This document shows positions 56,478 through 64,000 of a stretch of DNA of 64,000 bases, in pieces (position 1 is the stretch's first letter; every line of letters begins with the position of its first letter). The notes beneath the pieces are model-generated. The model was not told the DNA's origin and made no database searches. It saw nothing but the letters and a program-made list of their open reading frames with translations. Source of the stretch: a virus. The stretch spans positions 1 to 64,000 of the IMG/VR virus record IMGVR_UViG_3300032294_003343; one strand, given 5' to 3'. The translations under genes and the position numbers were made by a program.

Positions 56478-59400
56478 CTACGGAGTTGGATTAAATTTAA
56501 TGCTAGCATCTCCTATATCAAGTTGTACGGCAAAATCATACACCATAGATGGAGTTGATCCTACGCTTGTAAGGAAAATTCCGAATCTGATTTTGCTTGA
56601 TGCTTCTGGTAATTCAAAGGTTTGGTTTGGATCAATTACTGTAAAGTTAGCAAAATTGAATGTTTCATTAGTGTCATCAGATGTTGTATATCCGTACACG
56701 ATGCTACCATTGTTTTTTAATTCGTTAGAAGTAAGCAAACCTCTTTTGATCATTGGAGCATCAGTGTCATAATTAGTAGTATCAAACATTCTAGTAAAGA
56801 AATAACTGCCTGATGAAGATGTGTATGAAAGAGTTAATGATAGCAATTCTGGAGTAATATTAGGTGTTGCTGTGATAAGTTCAACCTTATATTGCAACCA
56901 TTTTCCAGAATATGCTGAAAGATCTACAGCCAAAGATTGTGCCGTTGTTGGAGCTAAATTATCATTGATGCTTGATAATGATTGAGCATCACCATAAGAA
57001 GCTGCTATACACTCTGCTCTTGTATTTCCAGTCTTTACATAAATCTTTACTTGAGTTCCATTATCCAAAGTTGTATCTGGAGTTGATGGGTATTTGTTAA
57101 GAATTAAGGCAACAATCTGTGTCCATGTAATAAGTGTTGGTACATATATTGGCTGAACTTCATAAATGCCATACTCTCTGATTTTACGGTCAGGAGCGTA
57201 AACTGGGTAAGCTCTTGAAGGGGGAACATAAATCCCCTTCCTAGATAACGAGTTGTCAGCATTCTTTTGAATTTGATAGATAACGCCTGAATTATTAGTT
57301 GTAGATAAATTCTGGTTATTAGTATTAGTATTCGTTGTTGTTGTCGATCCAGTCCCAGCATTTACTTGCCCTTGTGTCGGATTATTAGTTTGGTTGTTTT
57401 GTGTATTTCCAGTTACAGGGTTGATTGTTGTATTGGTATTAGAAACAACAGTAGTATTTGTGTACTGAATGAATGAACTTGTGTTATTAGCAGTGTTAGC
57501 TACTTGTATCATTTTGTCGCTGATGACAGGGAATCCACTTGCATTTGCTGGCAAAGATACACCTTGAATGTTTCCAGCTTGATCCTTGAATCTTGCATAA
57601 ATAAATCTGTTATTATTTTCATAAGGAGTAGTAGTGAATTCATAAACACTACCATCCATACCAGCTCCATAGAATGTGTTTCCAATTGATGTAACTGATT
57701 TAATTTTGCTTGAACCGTAAAATTGTGAAGCTGGAACTGCCTCAAAAGTTTCTCCAGTGTTCTTTTGCCACAAGAATTTAAAAGTGGTTCCAGAGCCAAC
57801 ATTATTAGTTGTTTGAAGCTTGATTTTTAAGATATCGCCCTCAAGAACATTAAAAGCGTTTGTGGAATAAAGAGTTGACAGCGTTGTTGATTGATTATAA
57901 TTTCCTATTTGTAAAGTATCATTGATAAATAAATTATATCCAACACTACTATCGATTCTAAATGATAAAGCGCCATCTTTTGAAGCTAAAACTGCGCCTT
58001 CAAAAGTTATAGAACTATTTGTAAATCCAGAAGGTGGAACAAATGAACTACCAATTGCACCAGTGTAATTTATTGCTGATGTTTGTCCTCTGTAAGCAAT
58101 AAAATTATAGCTTTCAATGTCTCCAAGATCTGTCCAAGTGATACCAGAACCAGTGTAAGATCTCCAAGTTGAGTTTAATAAATTGGTGTCATATGAATAG
58201 GAAACAATTTTCTTGAAGCCATTTATTGACTTAAAGTATCCATAAGTTCCATTGTCAGCGCTAATATAAATATAATTAGCATTTGGATCATCGTAAATAC
58301 TGAAAATATGATCAGCATATGTGTCATAAAGTTTAGCCCAAGAATTAGCTGTTGCATTTGTAAAAGATAACTCCCAGATTTGCCCACCTCTAAATCCAGC
58401 CATAACAGAATTTCTGGTAGATGATTTAGCTAGACACTCAACATTGTCAAAGTTTGATGATAATGTTTGAACCCATTCAGCATTATAATATTTATAAACT
58501 GCTGAAGCTCTACTGCCATAATCTCCTCCAACACCAACATAAAGAGTAAATTCTTTGGCAGTTAGGGCAGAAACTTGATCGTACGAGGTGAAAGTCTTTA
58601 GTTCTGTAATTGCTTTTCCATTGTATTGATAAACTGAACAGGAACTAGTAGCACCCTTTGTAGACCCCATAAAAAGATTATTGCCCAAAGAAGTCATCGA
58701 AATAATAGGCTTCAATAACTTATAATTTGTGGTAGAAAGTGGGTCTTTTGCGTTTAATATGCTCCAAAATTCACCATTGAAAGAAGTGAAGACTAGACCA
58801 TAATTACTACCTGCATAAGCTCTTCCGTTAAATACGTGAATGCAAGTAATCTGATATTTTTCACCTACAAGAGATTCATTTAATATTTCATAAACTTCAC
58901 CACTTTTGTAGACAAACATTTTATGATTTGCTGCGATTAATATCTTGTCATTAAACGAAGCGATAGCAGTAATTTCAGAAGCAGCATTACCAGTCTTTTT
59001 TGACCATAAATAAGCAGCATTGGTAAGATCAATATTAGTAAATGTTGTCTCACCAGTAGAAAAATCTATAAAACCTTTTGAGTCAGCGTTTGGAAAAGAA
59101 GTAGAATCTCTGAAATCTGCAAATCTTGAAATTTGTGCTGAAACGACATCAGAATATTGATCATAAGCAGCAAGAGTGATATCACCTCTTTGATCAATTG
59201 TGAAATAATCACCGTGGTAGGCAATTCTAGCTGCATAAAGAGATAGTGGAGTGGTGAAAGTGAAATTTAAATAATCAGTTGTCTCTGGATCTGCAATATT
59301 CTCAACAATATCTTCCCAATCTGATGCTTTAGTTTTCTTGACTTGCAATTTATATGTTTTAGTGTTTTTTGCAGTAGCTCCGACTATCAAATTTGTAACT

Positions 59401-60326
59401 GTAGGATAAATATTGTTAGCTGAATTTGTAGCATCTTCATATACAGGATTGAATTTTTTGTATACATAATTAGCTTGATCATTTCCAATAACTTCAAATT
59501 TAGAAAGATCTGAACTACCACCATAAACTGATACTTCTTTTAATGGCACTTCAAAGATATCAAGCAAATAATCTTTAGAAGATAGTTCTGCTGATGAAGT
59601 GTTGAATGCTGTAATTTTATAGTAAGGTGATGTATTTGCTATCCTAATCCAAGTCAAATTGTCAGAATCGTAATATGCAAATTCAGAGTCATTATTTGTA
59701 AAGTTTGCAATATCAATAGTGGCAGATCCAACAGTAGGCATTGGAAGATTGTCCAAAGTTATATGAATCCAATATGTAGTATCTACTGCTAAAGTCAAGC
59801 CCGTATTTGAAAAAGAATAAGACTCAAATGAAGTAGTTAAATCATTGAATTGAATACTTGCGAATGAACCTAAAAGAGTAGATGGAACATCATTGGTAGC
59901 ATCATGAGTGTATATTGCAACATTGATTCTATCTCCAAGATTCACAATACTACCAGTCTTTTTAAACTTAAGAATAATGGTTGAAATGTTTTGATCTTTA
60001 TCAGAAACAATCTTAAAAGCATTAATAGTTTGAGAGAATGAGTAAGAAGTTGTTGTGTCAGTATATTCTGTAGAAATTGAAGAATAACCAGTGCCAGAAA
60101 AATAATGAACTTTTATACCAGGATCAACATCATCTGCTTTTCTGTTTAATATCAAAATGCCTTTAGGTGGGACAGTATCATAAATAACACTGGCATTAGG
60201 ATAGAATTCAGACTTAACAAAAATATCTGTTGTCTCATCCTCAATTTCGTATCCTATTGAAGTGTTGTTATTTAGTGCTTCATTCCAATATTTAGGATCG
60301 AAAAACCCGTAGTTATCATACGCCAT
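56478..60326 (-). CDS. Large virion protein with propeller and PA14-like domain (1282 aa)
   Basis: The N-terminal part is beta-rich (residues 1-400). Residues ~440-720 have propeller-like repeats: [51 protein letters not shown]. Residues ~745-870 match a PA14-type domain: [20 protein letters not shown], a [18 protein letters not shown] segment (family D-D-G-x-x-L-x-I-D-x), a strand [10 protein letters not shown], and [20 protein letters not shown], the usual end. After an Asn/Thr-rich linker (~1000-1050) a beta-rich C-terminus follows. PA14 domains bind glycans. The gene overlaps its upstream neighbour by 11 bases. Likely tail-spike or baseplate component, by inference. Confidence 0.83.
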   Translation of the reverse strand: MAYDNYGFFDPKYWNEALNNNTSIGYEIEDETTDIFVKSEFYPNASVIYDTVPPKGILILNRKADDVDPGIKVHYFSGTGYSSISTEYTDTTTSYSFSQTINAFKIVSDKDQNISTIILKFKKTGSIVNLGDRINVAIYTHDATNDVPSTLLGSFASIQFNDLTTSFESYSFSNTGLTLAVDTTYWIHITLDNLPMPTVGSATIDIANFTNNDSEFAYYDSDNLTWIRIANTSPYYKITAFNTSSAELSSKDYLLDIFEVPLKEVSVYGGSSDLSKFEVIGNDQANYVYKKFNPVYEDATNSANNIYPTVTNLIVGATAKNTKTYKLQVKKTKASDWEDIVENIADPETTDYLNFTFTTPLSLYAARIAYHGDYFTIDQRGDITLAAYDQYSDVVSAQISRFADFRDSTSFPNADSKGFIDFSTGETTFTNIDLTNAAYLWSKKTGNAASEITAIASFNDKILIAANHKMFVYKSGEVYEILNESLVGEKYQITCIHVFNGRAYAGSNYGLVFTSFNGEFWSILNAKDPLSTTNYKLLKPIISMTSLGNNLFMGSTKGATSSCSVYQYNGKAITELKTFTSYDQVSALTAKEFTLYVGVGGDYGSRASAVYKYYNAEWVQTLSSNFDNVECLAKSSTRNSVMAGFRGGQIWELSFTNATANSWAKLYDTYADHIFSIYDDPNANYIYISADNGTYGYFKSINGFKKIVSYSYDTNLLNSTWRSYTGSGITWTDLGDIESYNFIAYRGQTSAINYTGAIGSSFVPPSGFTNSSITFEGAVLASKDGALSFRIDSSVGYNLFINDTLQIGNYNQSTTLSTLYSTNAFNVLEGDILKIKLQTTNNVGSGTTFKFLWQKNTGETFEAVPASQFYGSSKIKSVTSIGNTFYGAGMDGSVYEFTTTPYENNNRFIYARFKDQAGNIQGVSLPANASGFPVISDKMIQVANTANNTSSFIQYTNTTVVSNTNTTINPVTGNTQNNQTNNPTQGQVNAGTGSTTTTNTNTNNQNLSTTNNSGVIYQIQKNADNSLSRKGIYVPPSRAYPVYAPDRKIREYGIYEVQPIYVPTLITWTQIVALILNKYPSTPDTTLDNGTQVKIYVKTGNTRAECIAASYGDAQSLSSINDNLAPTTAQSLAVDLSAYSGKWLQYKVELITATPNITPELLSLTLSYTSSSGSYFFTRMFDTTNYDTDAPMIKRGLLTSNELKNNGSIVYGYTTSDDTNETFNFANFTVIDPNQTFELPEASSKIRFGIFLTSVGSTPSMVYDFAVQLDIGDASIKFNPTP

Positions 60327-61833
60327 AATTTGATATCAAAAGCGGTTCAAAATTTGCAACAAAGTTATTAGAACTATCTTTCAATGCTGCAGCTCCGCCA
60401 TCCCCACTATAACCAACTCTCACTATGCTGTTAAAATTTATTTTATTGTAAAGAGATAACTTTACATCTGTTGAGAAAGTAATTCCCAATCCTGTTGCTG
60501 ATTTGATAGGAGTAAATTGTCCATCAATTGACACATTGAATGTTTGAATGCCTGTAGCTGGCAACATTGGTCTAGAATTATTTTCTGTAAATTTCAAATA
60601 AATATCTTGCCCGTTTTTATCAATATAACTGTTTGCTGTGTCTAATATTGGGGCAGTTGTATCAGTCAATCTATTTGTAGCTCTTATAGGAGATAATAAA
60701 CTTGCAACCTTATTAGCATTTGAAGTTCTATCAGTTATAAAATTAGAAACTGGCTGGGTGTAATTTACTGTAATGATATCTTCAGGTCCAAAGTAAGAAG
60801 ACATTGTTAAAAGATAAACTGTAGTTGCTACACCACTAAATACCAAGGCAGATGCACCTATACTTGAAATTGTTTTAGCAACATTTGTATATGAGACTCC
60901 AAAACCTGATGGAGACGCTGGAGTTGTGGTAGTGGACATTCTTACATAAACAATATTTCCAGAAACACCAGTACCAGTGTAAGCTTGTGTAATTCTTGGT
61001 AAAAAAGTTGTGCTTGTAAGATTTGTTACAGCGTTTCCCGCAAAAGAAACCGCATAAGTTAACCCAGTTCCAGTACTGTCTTTAATTTTATAAAAATCTG
61101 ATACTGGCTGTGTGTAAGTTATTGTAACTGGATTAGTCCCGTCATTTACACCTAATCTTGAATTTAGATCAAGAACAATAACTTTACCGTTTGTAGCGCT
61201 AGTTGGATCTAAAACATAGGCATTTGAAATCGCAATACCTGAATTATTCTGACTTACTGCAAACCCACTGATATTAGTAGATGGAAGAAGGGGTGGAGTA
61301 GCCTCTGTGTAATAAACGTAAACTTTTGTTCCGTCGGTACTTGTGGTTGAATAATTGTAAACAGGAGGATTAGCTTCTTTAGTAAGATTTGTAATCCCTA
61401 CGCCTGTAAATGATGCTACAAATGATTTTTGTGTATCGTTGTCAGATAATTTTGTAACTGTACTGCCAAATCCAGTTGCGTTATAAGAAACGAAAACTGT
61501 TTGAGCAGTTAAGGCTACCCCACTACCATTATACGAAAAATCTACAATTCTATCAGAGTCTGCTAAAATTAATTGTAAAGTCTTGGGTGAGCTAGCATCG
61601 ACGAAGGTAGATGCAGGAGTAACAGTGGTTGCAATTGCTCCAAATCTTTTGGTAACAGAAAATCTTAACTGCAATCCAGTGGCAGGTTCAAGACCAGTGC
61701 TATCTATGTCTTCAAAGTTTAAATAAATTCTCTTTCCATCAAATGAGGTGTATGATAGATTCGTTAAACTTGTAGAGATTCCAGGACTAGCACCACTGAA
61801 AGCTATGAATGTATTTCTTAAATCTTCGCTCAT
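60316..61833 (-). CDS. Virion protein with SwmB-like repeats (505 aa)
   Basis: About four repeats of ~100 residues each contain a [DN]G.[KR][IV]Y[LV].[FY] strand, a GLQ/GF..S segment, and VTKL/VTNLT-type ends (for example [20 protein letters not shown] ... [10 protein letters not shown]). This corresponds to SwmB-type surface-protein repeats (also listed as putative flagellar-associated repeat). It should form an elongated beta-rod. It is translationally coupled to the upstream gene (TAATG at 61831-61835) and overlaps the next by 11 bases. Role as a virion spacer or adhesion rod is inferred. Confidence 0.72.
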   Translation of the reverse strand: MSEDLRNTFIAFSGASPGISTSLTNLSYTSFDGKRIYLNFEDIDSTGLEPATGLQLRFSVTKRFGAIATTVTPASTFVDASSPKTLQLILADSDRIVDFSYNGSGVALTAQTVFVSYNATGFGSTVTKLSDNDTQKSFVASFTGVGITNLTKEANPPVYNYSTTSTDGTKVYVYYTEATPPLLPSTNISGFAVSQNNSGIAISNAYVLDPTSATNGKVIVLDLNSRLGVNDGTNPVTITYTQPVSDFYKIKDSTGTGLTYAVSFAGNAVTNLTSTTFLPRITQAYTGTGVSGNIVYVRMSTTTTPASPSGFGVSYTNVAKTISSIGASALVFSGVATTVYLLTMSSYFGPEDIITVNYTQPVSNFITDRTSNANKVASLLSPIRATNRLTDTTAPILDTANSYIDKNGQDIYLKFTENNSRPMLPATGIQTFNVSIDGQFTPIKSATGLGITFSTDVKLSLYNKINFNSIVRVGYSGDGGAAALKDSSNNFVANFEPLLISNYGV

Positions 61834-64000
61834 TATGGTTTGATGTTTCCGTAGTGTCCGCTCAAGAACAATTTGCCCTTATAACTTATTGCTGTCAATG
61901 GTCTTATAACACCGTACAAAGTGTAATTACCAGCATTATCAAATACTTTTTTTCTTTCAAAAGTAATATCTTCCAAGAACCAACTTTCTGCATTTGAGTT
62001 GTAATAGAAAATCTTACTTTGTCTATCACTTGGATTTTCAGAAATTTTGTCGCTTATAAATCCATCAGTAGCACAATATAATGTTCCATCGTGATAAGTG
62101 AATAACCTGACTCCACCTGTAGAAGGAAGTACTACAGATTGATTAAAATCAATTACCTTAGCGTTTGTAGGTTCATATGTTTCGCCAATTATAAAAGACA
62201 CATCTGAATATCCGACCAAGGAATCACCAGCATCATTGTTCAGCTTTCCAAATTGGATAAATGGGTGATCGTAGTCGTAAGAATTGGCAGTGGCATCTAA
62301 ATATTTTGGACTATATGTATCTAAAGATATAAAATTTTTCTTTTCAATAAATGGATTCTTTTGTTGACCAAGGTAAATCTTAATATCTCTGTCTTCTACA
62401 ATCCATCTAATTTTTGAGAGCTTGTTATTTATATCGAAAACATCTTCATTTGATTGAATTTGTATTAGGTCAATTACAATCTCGTTAGGTCTATCATTAT
62501 TTTCTGGCAAGTCTGCGAATTCTATTTGAAGTTTTCCAATAGTGCCTTTCCAAATAGGAGAGATTTTATATTGTATGTATTCATCAGATGTGTGCATTGC
62601 TGTTTCTGCACTAATGTTGAAAATACCACCTTCGTATGCCCAATAAGCTTTAATCTTGCCTAAACACAATGTTTTTGATTTAGGTTTTGCTTTGATCCTA
62701 ATTGAAATTACAGATTTTAAATCTACTTCTAAACTTAAGTTATCAATCACAATACAAGGATTACCAGTTAATGCAGGGGTGATTTTCAAGACATATTTAT
62801 CATATGGATCATTGAAAATATCATAGTTGGTTTCTGTTGTTGCTGTTAAATCTGAAACAAATTTTCCAATGACCCAAGATTGCTCGTCAGAAGATACAAC
62901 CCCAGCGCTAGAAACAGAATAGAATTGCCAATCTGCTACCAATCCTGTAGTGGTAATAGTTTTTTCTACGGTATTCATTCCACTAGACAATTTCATAGTT
63001 GTGGAATTAAATTCTATTGAATATTGTCCGTAAAGATCAGCAACTTGAAAACCTTGATATCCGGTGAGAGAATTTGTTGGAATTTGCTCTGAGCTATTTA
63101 AAGTTGTTTCATTTCGTAAATCAGTTGATGTTGCAGCTTGGCTAGTATTAAGGTTGATAACCTTAGCTTCAAAAGTATAGCTTGGTTTATAAACAACAAA
63201 ATTACCAGTGGATAAATAATCAGAATAATTTAATAAATATCTGTTGCCAGTATTTATATAGCCAGTTTCTATATAAAATCCTAAAACTGTACTGCCTGAA
63301 ACAATATATTGTGTAATGTTTACCAATGAAGGTGTGTTGTTTACACCATTATATACATAAATACCATTGTATATTCCATTAGTTCCAGATACTGTTTGGT
63401 CTTTTAGTAAAAATAAATCATTTATTATAAGATCGTGTCCATCTAAAGAAGTGAAGTTGTTCCAGCTTGAAACAGATTTCCAAGACGCACACTTCACATC
63501 AATATAGTTTTGACTTGGTAAATTTTCACGTAAAAGTTGTTCCCAATCGGATCCTTCGGAAATTTCATATAATCTAGAACCATAAGCAGTGGCACCAGTT
63601 GAAGAAACTGTATTTCCTTTGATTACTAAAAATTCATTATATTGTTGATGATTATTTTCTTTAGGAAATCTTGCAATTGCCACATTGTCATCATTTCTTG
63701 ACAAAGTATTGCTATCATAAGAATAAAATTGTGCTGGAGCAGGATCATTCATGAAAATTTCATCAAAAATCATTTTAGTCCAGCTTTCATCAGTTTCTGG
63801 ATTTGATAATGGAATTTCCGAATAAGACCAAACTTCTGGCTTTTTATCAATGCCAGCAAGAACTTGATTCTTTCCTACTGCTAAACATCTAACACCAAAA
63901 TCTGAAGCTTCATAGTCAGTAATATTATTCGAAATAATTGTTGATGTCTCTAAAGATTCAGTTTCAGTTTCTTTGACTATTACTTCTTCTGTAATTAAGT
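61833..64000 (-). CDS. Large virion protein, 5' end beyond the window
   Basis: The frame does not begin at ATG 63773: it stays open to the right edge (…[22 protein letters not shown]…), so the start is outside and at least 722 residues are present. The visible part contains a propeller-like segment before residue ~60 and at the C-terminus ([37 protein letters not shown]), an [20 protein letters not shown] module like those of the 1941-aa and 2738-aa proteins, and long beta-rich regions. It is the first visible gene of the right-hand minus-strand operon. Confidence 0.82.
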   Translation of the reverse strand, partial: LITEEVIVKETETESLETSTIISNNITDYEASDFGVRCLAVGKNQVLAGIDKKPEVWSYSEIPLSNPETDESWTKMIFDEIFMNDPAPAQFYSYDSNTLSRNDDNVAIARFPKENNHQQYNEFLVIKGNTVSSTGATAYGSRLYEISEGSDWEQLLRENLPSQNYIDVKCASWKSVSSWNNFTSLDGHDLIINDLFLLKDQTVSGTNGIYNGIYVYNGVNNTPSLVNITQYIVSGSTVLGFYIETGYINTGNRYLLNYSDYLSTGNFVVYKPSYTFEAKVINLNTSQAATSTDLRNETTLNSSEQIPTNSLTGYQGFQVADLYGQYSIEFNSTTMKLSSGMNTVEKTITTTGLVADWQFYSVSSAGVVSSDEQSWVIGKFVSDLTATTETNYDIFNDPYDKYVLKITPALTGNPCIVIDNLSLEVDLKSVISIRIKAKPKSKTLCLGKIKAYWAYEGGIFNISAETAMHTSDEYIQYKISPIWKGTIGKLQIEFADLPENNDRPNEIVIDLIQIQSNEDVFDINNKLSKIRWIVEDRDIKIYLGQQKNPFIEKKNFISLDTYSPKYLDATANSYDYDHPFIQFGKLNNDAGDSLVGYSDVSFIIGETYEPTNAKVIDFNQSVVLPSTGGVRLFTYHDGTLYCATDGFISDKISENPSDRQSKIFYYNSNAESWFLEDITFERKKVFDNAGNYTLYGVIRPLTAISYKGKLFLSGHYGNIKP

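Noticed and set aside
61833-63773. Start of the right-edge gene at ATG 63773
   Set aside because: The frame remains open to 64000 without a stop and the upstream residues continue a propeller-like repeat, and no ribosome binding site precedes 63773; the true start is beyond the window.
1-64000. CRISPR array, tRNA, rRNA, insertion sequence or diversity-generating retroelement
   Set aside because: No regularly spaced direct repeats with unique spacers, no cloverleaf-like intergenic sequence, no transposase and no reverse transcriptase were seen; nearly all DNA is coding.

Overview
The window is an AT-rich, gene-dense stretch of what looks like a large tailed bacteriophage (Caudoviricetes, jumbo or huge class), probably uncultivated. 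Evidence for a phage: very long beta-rich repeat proteins of tail-fibre and baseplate type on both flanks, two tail-tube-like proteins, LamG-type adhesion domains, a lytic transglycosylase, a UvsW-like helicase, and almost no intergenic space. No capsid, portal, terminase or polymerase gene is present, so this is only part of the genome. Many starts carry AGGAGG-type ribosome binding sites. Several genes without one have a -10-like hexamer exactly six or seven bases before the ATG, which suggests leaderless mRNAs. No tRNA, rRNA, CRISPR array, insertion sequence or reverse transcriptase was seen.

Layout. Positions 1-12402 (minus) hold five tail-fibre/adhesin genes, four of which share the same repeat modules. 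Positions 12682-21480 are an accessory zone with frequent strand switches: an isolated, probably well-expressed 171-aa protein ending at a strong terminator, a lytic transglycosylase, zinc-ribbon proteins, a coiled-coil/membrane protein, a PAS-like protein, a macro-domain protein, two virion-like unknowns, ClpX, and four unknown small proteins. Positions 21517-39348 (plus) hold a J-domain protein, a PIN-PhoH ATPase, a 1941-aa tail protein, two unknowns, a complete DNA gyrase (gyrB-gyrA), then a structural run of a small virion-type protein, a LamG adhesin, an Ig-like protein and two tail-tube candidates.

Positions 39354-42291 (minus) form a tightly coupled operon: zinc-ribbon protein, DnaK, MerC-like membrane protein and BFN-like (DUF151) protein. 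A 23-codon small ORF with a perfect ribosome binding site follows on plus at 42462, convergent with a UvsW-like helicase (42562-44328) that has an unusual coiled-coil insertion. A 20-bp perfect hairpin at about 44349-44390 ends the last operon, which runs from the right edge: four giant virion proteins (Asp-box propeller, von Willebrand A, PA14-like and SwmB-like modules), then subtilisin-like, signal-peptidase-like and trypsin-like proteases, a full DnaJ, a small acidic protein and a membrane-anchored protein.

Working model (inference): the phage carries its own protein-quality kit (DnaK, DnaJ, a second J protein, ClpX, three serine proteases), plausibly to fold and process its multi-thousand-residue virion proteins, and its own gyrase to control genome topology. 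A short motif, K-[LIT]-[AS]-Q, partly embedded in a small helical module, recurs in five otherwise unrelated proteins, including one protease, and is the most system-like unexplained signal here.
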